Source of the DNA: Clostridia bacterium
GTDB lineage: Bacteria; Bacillota; Clostridia; Christensenellales; Aristaeellaceae
DNA length: 55,624 nt
Assembly (NCBI GenBank): GCA_017937505.1
Contig: JAGBDL010000035.1
Location: forward strand, 1 to 55,624
Direction of reading: 5' to 3'
Of the stretch, positions 50,444 through 55,624 are shown piece after piece. Numbering within the stretch: position 1 is the first letter of the stretch; every line of letters begins with the position of its first letter. Made by a program: the position numbers and the translations under genes. The notes beneath the pieces are model-generated. The model did no database searches, was not told where the DNA came from, and was given only the letters and a program-made list of their open reading frames with translations.

Positions 50444-51271
50444 TCATTTCAATTCTTTGCTTGTGAGTGTGAGGCACGTTCGGCAAAATGCCCGTCCATA
50501 TGAGGTAAGAGAAATATAGCTTCTCACAATTTTTGATTTATTATTATAGTTGGGAACATTTTTTACCGATTCAAGGGATTGCTTAACAATATCTGAGCTT
50601 TCAACACGCTCATAGATGCCCTCCTTAGTTAAGCTTGAATACAGAGGTGCTTTTTCTATTAGTCCAAGACGAATTAAGTTATCAAAATACTTTTCAATAT
50701 CCGCAGGACACTCACATTGTTCATAGAAGCCTATGTCAGAGAAATTGCTTAATATTTCAAACCCTTCGTGCTTATCGTTTTCAACTCTGACAGATACCAC
50801 TGGAATAACAGTTTCTCTGAAAAAAACTCTAAGTACTTTTGCTTCATCAGGGCAAAGCTGCTTTATAATTTCGACAAAACCAGGATGGACTCCATTTTGT
50901 ACAAACTTGTTCATAGAATTGGCCAATAGATTAGCATACATATCTCTTAATTCATCACTATCATAACAATATGAAATCTGTTGCAAAGCTGGAACAGCTA
51001 CGTAATTTGGTGGAGGAACAATATCCTCTTGCGGAATGTCTTTCATTTTTTGAGAAAGTAGTTCTTTCGTTCGTTCATAATTGTACTGCTTTTCTGCCAC
51101 CCATAACTTCGGCTTTGAAAGAGCAGCATCAATGGCTTGAAATGGTAGGGCCACAATGCTTCCAACAGCTTGAACGCTGGGCTTTATACCATCCTTATAT
51201 ACTTCTGTAAGCATGTTACCAGCTGAACCTTCCAACGCTTCAAGCACCCCCATCTTGTCATCTTCTGCCAT
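50444..51271 (-). CDS. DUF4393 (Abi-alpha) family protein
   Basis: A 275-residue protein of the DUF4393/Abi-alpha family, linked with abortive infection. Landmarks are the early helical part VYKDGIKPSVQAVGSIVALP, the block NYVAVPALQQISYCYDSDEL, and RDMYANLLANSMNKFVQNGV. The C-terminal half looks like a winged-helix plus beta region. GGAGGAAAAGTGGT precedes the start. It sits between hsdS and the displaced hsdR on the same strand. Base composition is clearly lower in GC than its neighbours, a sign of separate origin. A defence role is inferred from family and place. Confidence 0.82.
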   Translation of the reverse strand: MAEDDKMGVLEALEGSAGNMLTEVYKDGIKPSVQAVGSIVALPFQAIDAALSKPKLWVAEKQYNYERTKELLSQKMKDIPQEDIVPPPNYVAVPALQQISYCYDSDELRDMYANLLANSMNKFVQNGVHPGFVEIIKQLCPDEAKVLRVFFRETVIPVVSVRVENDKHEGFEILSNFSDIGFYEQCECPADIEKYFDNLIRLGLIEKAPLYSSLTKEGIYERVESSDIVKQSLESVKNVPNYNNKSKIVRSYISLTSYGRAFCRTCLTLTSKELK

Positions 51272-51368
51272 ACCACTTTTCCTCCTTTTAGGTGTTGCTT
51301 CAATTTGAACGTCCTTTTGTTTTTCTTTCTGATTTGTTGATAAGCCAACTCCTCATTTATCTCAATTA

Positions 51369-52457
51369 TTATAACATTCTCCTTTTATCCAAGTATTTCT
51401 GCATCAAGCTCTTTTTGAGCGTTTCCAGCTCCGCCAGCTGCTGCTGCACTGCATATTTTGATTTGTCGGATTGTTCAGTAAGCTCCCTAAACCGTTCCAT
51501 TTGTGCTTCTTCGGGAACCGGGATAGGTATAGTATTCAGTTTTGCTTGATTCAGCTTAGGCTGTGCCGTCCCAGTAACATAATTTGAAATATCTATCATG
51601 TTAAGGAGATATTCAATGTATACTTGCTTTGCCATAGAATCGAAACGCATAACATGAGCATGATTGTTTACCCACACTTTGCCACTCGCAGGGAAAGCTA
51701 TTGGTGTTACACGGGCCAGCAAGTTAGCGCCATCTTCCGATATTAGTAGAATATCCTCATCAAATATAAAGCCATCTACATAATCTACTATACCAGATGC
51801 ACCGTAATACGGATACTGTCCAGCTTTTCTATCACTGCTCGTTATAGGAATACGCCTACTATCAAGATTCTCACCAAGCTCTGGTAATGTCTTCTGTGGC
51901 AGCCTGTGCGAATTGATGGTCGGGTCTCCAAACATCTCGACAAATTGCGATTTAACCAACTCATCCAAGTCCATCAGCATCTGCTTGCACAGCGCAATAC
52001 CCTCGGACACCTTGTCCAGCGTGGCAGCGATGCGGCGCTGGGTGGGGAGGTCGGGAAGGGGAATGTCTGTTTCTTCCAATATTTTTCGACTAATTGCCTT
52101 GAATGTACTGCCGGTTCCTTTCGCGTTAAGCTCATCTATCTTGGAGATTATTCCATACCATAGATAACCTGTATCACAAATTGTTTCGTTCACCGTTAAT
52201 GCAGCAAGTCCTCGACCAATGCAACACTGCTCTGCAGCAATGTTCAATGCACCAATAGGTGCGCGCACAGATATCAACACGTCCCCCTTTCGGGCAACTT
52301 TTACAGGGACTTTACACCATATTCTTGGTGTTGGATGCTTTTCGCCAAAGTCTGCATTGCCTTGATAAAAAGGTAACCCTTCTCTGCTTTCGTTATATGT
52401 TGAGGAGTCAGGCGATGCGCCCATGTTGATTGAACAAATCGTATCCAGCCTTGCCAT
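51369..52457 (-). CDS. hsdS: Type I restriction enzyme, S subunit
   Basis: The 362-residue specificity subunit that chooses the DNA sequence to be methylated or cut. Two target recognition domains are visible, each followed by a conserved helical repeat: IPLPDLPTQRRIAATLDKVS ending the first half and IPIPVPEEAQMERFRELTEQ ending the second. The start at 52457 overlaps the hsdM stop (TGATG), the usual coupling. A GTG one codon earlier is also in frame. The recognition domains are AT-rich and diverge from the neighbours, as expected for genes that exchange specificity. Confidence 0.93.
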   Translation of the reverse strand: MARLDTICSINMGASPDSSTYNESREGLPFYQGNADFGEKHPTPRIWCKVPVKVARKGDVLISVRAPIGALNIAAEQCCIGRGLAALTVNETICDTGYLWYGIISKIDELNAKGTGSTFKAISRKILEETDIPLPDLPTQRRIAATLDKVSEGIALCKQMLMDLDELVKSQFVEMFGDPTINSHRLPQKTLPELGENLDSRRIPITSSDRKAGQYPYYGASGIVDYVDGFIFDEDILLISEDGANLLARVTPIAFPASGKVWVNNHAHVMRFDSMAKQVYIEYLLNMIDISNYVTGTAQPKLNQAKLNTIPIPVPEEAQMERFRELTEQSDKSKYAVQQQLAELETLKKSLMQKYLDKRRML

Positions 52458-54010
52458 CACACCATCCCCTTCAGATCCGCCAGCACCTCACCAAGCTGCT
52501 TATACTCCTCATCCAGCTTATCGAGCAGCTCACCTGTCGGTGGATACTCCACCGCCACATACTCGGTCTGCTTGTACTTGTTGATGGACAGGTCATAGCC
52601 GTTGTCCACGATCTCCTGCTTGGGCACGAGGAAGCTCCTGTCGGTGCGCTTGCGCTCCTCTTCCGGACACCTCCCGGCTCCCCCTCTGGGGGAGCTGTCA
52701 GCTCCGCTGACTGAGAGGGCGAGGGCGAGGGAATGAAACCTCTCGATAATATCAGGAATGTCATTCTCCGCAATGGGCGTGCGCTTATCGTCCAAACTAA
52801 ACCCATCCGCCTGCATATCGTAAAACCAGACCTTGTCCGTGCCGCCGTGCCCGGTTTTGGTGAAGATCAGCACGGCGGTGGAAACACCAGCGTAGGGCTT
52901 GAACACGCCGCTGGGCATGGAAATGACGGCCTCGAGGCGGTTGTTTTCAATCAGCTCCGTGCGGATGGCTTTGTGCGCGGTAGACGAGCCGAAGAGCACG
53001 CCGTCCGGCACGATGCAGGCGCAGCGCCCGCCCACCTTCAGCATCTTCAGGAACAACGCAAGGAACAGCAGCTCGGTCTTTTTCGTCTTGCAGAGCTTGA
53101 GCAAATCGGTGCTCACGATGTCGTAATCCAGCGAGCCCTTGAACGGCGGATTCGCCAGAATCAGGGAATACATGTCCCGATCCGTGTTCTGGTCGGAGAG
53201 GCTGTCGCGGTACTCGATGAAGGGGTTGTCCACGCCGTGGGTCATCATGTTCATCGCGCCGATGCGCAGCATAGTGCGGTCCATGTCGTATCCGTGGAAC
53301 ATGTGGTTCATGTAGTGTTCCTTGTTGGCGCGGTTGAAGAAGACCTCCTGCTTGCGGTGCTCCTTCAGGTATTCGCTCGCCGCGACGAGGAAGCCGGAGG
53401 TTCCGCAGGCCGGATCGCAGATGATCTCGTCCGCCTTCGGCTCCATCATCTCCACCATCATGCGGATGATGTGGCGCGGCGTGCGGAACTGCCCGTTGAC
53501 GCCCGCCGTCGCCAGCTTGCCGAGCAGGTATTCGTACAGATCGCCGCGCACATCCGTGGCCTGAAGCTGCGCCATCTGCGCATAGATGGCGTCCATCGCG
53601 GTGACGATCTTGTCAAGCATCAGCGGTGTGGGAATCTTGAAGATGGCGTCGTCCATGTATTTGGAATAGGCGCTTTCCCTGTTGCCGTGCAGCGTTTTGA
53701 TGAACGGGAACACCCACTCCTGCATGATCGCATACATCCTGCCGGCGGGGAAGTCATGAAACACGCTCCATTTGAGCTGACTGCCGTCGATGACGCGGTC
53801 CCCGATTTTCACCTCTTTGGAGAACATGCTCTCATACGACAGGCCGAGCATGGCGCTCTCCTTGGCGCGGGTGTTGTCGGCCTCGTCGAGGTCGTGAATG
53901 AACATCAGATAGGTCATCTGTTCGATGACGTCGAGCGGGTTGGTCAAACCGCCCGTCCAGAAGATTTCCCAAAGGCTGTCGATTTTGCTTTTCAGTTCGC
54001 CGGTCATCAT
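52457..54010 (-). CDS. hsdM: Type I restriction enzyme, M subunit (N6-adenine methylase)
   Basis: The 517-residue methylase subunit. Motif I is [11 protein letters not shown] near residue 200 and motif IV is LANPPF near residue 285. The N-terminal helical domain ([20 protein letters not shown]) and the C-terminal part ([12 protein letters not shown]) match HsdM. Between the segments RFHSL and EEERKRTD an extra stretch of about 21 residues rich in Ser, Gly and Ala is present; its DNA is a palindromic repeat. The reading frame is kept, so the enzyme may still work. AAAAGGAG lies 12 bases before the start. Coupled to hsdS by TGATG. Confidence 0.94.
   Translation of the reverse strand: MMTGELKSKIDSLWEIFWTGGLTNPLDVIEQMTYLMFIHDLDEADNTRAKESAMLGLSYESMFSKEVKIGDRVIDGSQLKWSVFHDFPAGRMYAIMQEWVFPFIKTLHGNRESAYSKYMDDAIFKIPTPLMLDKIVTAMDAIYAQMAQLQATDVRGDLYEYLLGKLATAGVNGQFRTPRHIIRMMVEMMEPKADEIICDPACGTSGFLVAASEYLKEHRKQEVFFNRANKEHYMNHMFHGYDMDRTMLRIGAMNMMTHGVDNPFIEYRDSLSDQNTDRDMYSLILANPPFKGSLDYDIVSTDLLKLCKTKKTELLFLALFLKMLKVGGRCACIVPDGVLFGSSTAHKAIRTELIENNRLEAVISMPSGVFKPYAGVSTAVLIFTKTGHGGTDKVWFYDMQADGFSLDDKRTPIAENDIPDIIERFHSLALALSVSGADSSPRGGAGRCPEEERKRTDRSFLVPKQEIVDNGYDLSINKYKQTEYVAVEYPPTGELLDKLDEEYKQLGEVLADLKGMV
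52665..52727 (-). repeat. Palindromic repeat inserted in frame in hsdM
   Basis: Bases 52676-52720 have the same build as the intergenic repeats at 50124-50170 and 50284-50330: GGCTC-CCCCTC-TGGGGGAGC, then a second hairpin (GTCAG-n6-CTGAC), then TGAGAGGGC. The next bases (GAGGGCGAGGG) are a small repeat of the end. About 63 bases are added, a multiple of three with no stop. Confidence 0.78.
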
Positions 54011-54034
54011 CGCTGGTGCTCTCCTTTTCGCAGG

Positions 54035-55090
54035 TTATTCGTTTTCTCTGTTCCAGACATAGGCGGTATATCGCCCGCCGCTCAGCTTGATAATCTCATG
54101 GTTTTGCAGCAGCTCCGCCAGCGTCCGCTGCACGGTGATCTGGCTGATATCCGGGCACCTCGCCATGATTTCGGCCTTGGTGATCTTTCCGAGTGAGCCG
54201 CGGATGATCTCCCGGACGCGGTCGGGCTTGGAAAGCCCGCGATTCGTCAGCAGCTCGACACGGGAAGAGAATTCCCGGTAGCTGGAAACGATGACACCGA
54301 GCATATACCGCACAAAGGGCAGCGGATCGTTCGTCCTCTCATGCCAGCCGATGGAGCTGTCATGCAGCGCTTCATAGTAGGTTTCCTTGCTGTCGGCAAT
54401 CGCCTTTTCTACACTGATGTACTTGCCCACAATATACCCGCTGCGGTAGAGGAGAAGCAGCGTCAGCAGACGGCTCATGCGCCCGTTGCCGTCGCTGAAG
54501 GGATGGATGCAAAGGAAGTCGAGGATGAACAGGGGAATGACCAGCAGCGGATCGATCTGCGGATCGCTTAGCGCGTCGTTCAGCGCATGGCAGATTTGCT
54601 CGATCGCCTCCGGCGTCTGCCAGGCTTCCACCGGGACAAAGCGAACGAACCGCTCTCCTTCGCGTTCTTCAGCGATGACGTTGTCCGTCGCCTTGTATGC
54701 GCCGCCAACATTCATTCCAGAGAACTTGTAAAGGTCCCGATGCAGCTGGAGAATCATGCCCGGGCGCGGCGGAATGAAGTCATGGCTTTCGTGAATCGTA
54801 GCCAGCACGTCGCGGTAACCAGCGATTTCGCGCTCATTTCGCGTCCGGGGCATGGTTTTCGATTGCACGAGCTTTTTTAAACGATCATCGGAGGTATAGA
54901 TGCCCTCAATCCGGTTGGAAGCTTCCGTGCTCTGGATTCGGGCAATGTCCAGCAGCTCCAACAGCGCATCGGGTTTTGTTTCAATAAAGAGATTCTGCTG
55001 GCCTTTGTATTCATGGATCTGTGAGAGATAACCGACGATCTCCGGGGACAGCAGACTTGGATAAACCGCTCGATAGTCAAAAGTACGCAT
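54035..55090 (-). CDS. Fic family protein, class II with self-inhibitory helix
   Basis: A 351-residue Fic protein, which transfers AMP or a related group to target proteins. The catalytic motif [12 protein letters not shown] lies near residue 195. The N-terminal inhibitory motif SNRIEG (S-x3-E-G) places it in the class with the inhibitory helix before the Fic core. A C-terminal winged helix ([20 protein letters not shown]) suggests DNA binding. GGAGGTA favours the second of two ATG codons (55090). It is first in the minus-strand restriction operon, 24 bases before hsdM. It may guard or regulate the restriction system; this is inference. Confidence 0.9.
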   Translation of the reverse strand: MRTFDYRAVYPSLLSPEIVGYLSQIHEYKGQQNLFIETKPDALLELLDIARIQSTEASNRIEGIYTSDDRLKKLVQSKTMPRTRNEREIAGYRDVLATIHESHDFIPPRPGMILQLHRDLYKFSGMNVGGAYKATDNVIAEEREGERFVRFVPVEAWQTPEAIEQICHALNDALSDPQIDPLLVIPLFILDFLCIHPFSDGNGRMSRLLTLLLLYRSGYIVGKYISVEKAIADSKETYYEALHDSSIGWHERTNDPLPFVRYMLGVIVSSYREFSSRVELLTNRGLSKPDRVREIIRGSLGKITKAEIMARCPDISQITVQRTLAELLQNHEIIKLSGGRYTAYVWNRENE

Positions 55091-55131
55091 CATTACCTCC
55101 GGGATTCAGGATAAGGTGATTCACTTATTCT

Positions 55132-55195
55132 ATGATAACGCCAAAGCGCTCATTCGTCAATCAATTTGCTCATTTTTCTAATAATGAGCAAATTG
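55132..55195 (-). promoter_or_regulatory. Promoter and upstream palindrome of the restriction operon
   Basis: On the minus strand TTGACG (55155-55160), 17-bp spacer, TATCAT (55132-55137). Just upstream of the -35 is a perfect 12-bp inverted repeat CAATTTGCTCAT/ATGAGCAAATTG (55162-55173 and 55184-55195), a likely operator, perhaps for the winged helix of the Fic protein. Confidence 0.68.
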
Positions 55196-55483
55196 ACTGG
55201 CGTAATGAATCAGTAAACTCACCACAGCTCCCTTCGCTCGGCGGAATTCGGGATGAAAAGCAGTTCATCGTCAAGTATCGATTTCCCCTTGATTCTTTCC
55301 CCGTCCTATACTATAATATCCTTGCGGAATCCATCCACAACTGCCTCTCTCCTGTTATCATCTCCGATAACGAAATGATAACCGGCGTGCAGGCAAGTCG
55401 TATGGCAGGGATACTGTAGAGATTCAGAGCCACCACATAGATCACGGCGCACAGAAATTAAGCAAAATTAGTTAATATCAAAA
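55196..55483. other. Right-end non-coding stretch of the island
   Basis: No gene is seen. It contains the right copy of the direct repeat (55362-55382) and an inverted repeat GTTATCAT/ATGATAAC (55354-55382) that may be part of the integrase binding array. Confidence 0.5.
55362..55382 (+). repeat. Right copy of the 21-bp direct repeat, candidate arm site
   Basis: Ends GATAACGAAATGATAAC, differing at two positions from 32081-32101, same orientation, 101 bases inside attR. Confidence 0.5.
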
Positions 55484-55493
55484 GAGTGGGAAT
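55484..55493 (+). other. attR core of the guaA island
   Basis: GAGTGGGAAT, identical to the guaA end at 32014-32023, here followed by GA so that the original frame would read GAG TGG GAA TGA. The chromosome resumes after this; 55506-55539 contains a bulged hairpin with TTTTTT that may be the former guaA terminator. Confidence 0.85.
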
Positions 55494-55624
55494 GACGCTC
55501 GAAACGGCGAAAACCCGCATGAATACAGGCTTTTTTGCCCGTCCATACTGCTCTTGATACTGGATTGATACTATTTGTGTCCGCCCGGTATTCTCAAGAG
55601 AAAAATCCCAAAAGGACAAGCAAA

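Larger units (their letters stand above)
32014..55493. mobile_element. 23.5 kb defence island integrated in guaA
   Basis: Bounded by direct repeats GAGTGGGAAT, with xis and a tyrosine integrase close to the left end. It holds a Druantia-like pair, an AlbA_2 protein, a type I restriction operon with Fic, DUF4393 and DUF559, and no ordinary metabolic genes. After the right repeat comes TGA, the expected original guaA stop. No conjugation genes are present, so it would need a helper for transfer or move by transduction. Confidence 0.83.

Noticed and set aside
52733..54196. A 487-residue plus-strand frame
   Set aside because: Antisense to hsdM with its DPACGTSGF and NPPF motifs.

Overview
The window is GC-rich DNA with strong AAAGGAGG-type ribosome binding sites, consensus TTGACA/TATAAT promoters, and gene families typical of anaerobic Clostridia: AddB, iron-sulfur serine dehydratase, DUF3048 protein, paired ABC exporters and TnpV-type mobile DNA. 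It most likely comes from a GC-rich clostridial Firmicute of the gut type; the genus cannot be read from the sequence. No tRNA, rRNA or CRISPR array was seen.

Region 1 (1-7192). The end of addB is followed by a BlaI/MecI repressor and an M56 sensor protease behind two perfect BlaI-type operators. A low-GC insert (2662-5451), bounded by imperfect inverted repeats, carries a TnpV remnant and the radical SAM mobile pair: a MarR regulator and two small radical SAM proteins, translationally coupled. A secreted DUF3048 protein with a repeat-rich tail follows on the minus strand.

Region 2 (7457-31047) is mostly chromosomal housekeeping: glycogen synthase with a C-terminal SCP2-like extension, a CmpB-like membrane protein, an acyltransferase, a DEDDh exonuclease, both serine dehydratase subunits, a PHP phosphoesterase, a heterodimeric ABC exporter with a MarR regulator, an ABC-F ATPase, an MBL hydrolase with a DUF7916 protein, an SH3 protein, a ferritin-like/VIT protein, an NSS transporter, a VOC protein, a YbaK-type deacylase and an S51 peptidase. 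Two compact RNA-regulated loci stand out. One is a candidate type I toxin-antitoxin locus (16401-16826). The other is an attenuator with a three-codon leader in front of the ABC-F gene (21251-21497).

Region 3 (32014-55493) is a 23.5 kb genomic island in the 3' end of guaA. The guaA end GAGTGGGAAT is repeated at 55484, where it is followed by TGA, the presumed original stop; the island supplies the present TAA. From the left end it carries an Xre repressor, excisionase, tyrosine integrase, a ribbon-helix-helix-like protein and TnpV. Then comes an AlbA_2 ATP-binding regulator and a two-gene Druantia-like system: a 1278-residue protein of unknown fold and a 1555-residue DEAD/H helicase with a DUF1998-type cysteine cluster. 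A small unknown gene follows, then a minus-strand type I restriction operon with Fic, HsdM, HsdS, DUF4393 (Abi-alpha), DUF559 and HsdR. The island looks like a mobile package of phage defence. Palindromic repeats cluster between two restriction genes, and one such repeat lies in frame inside hsdM.
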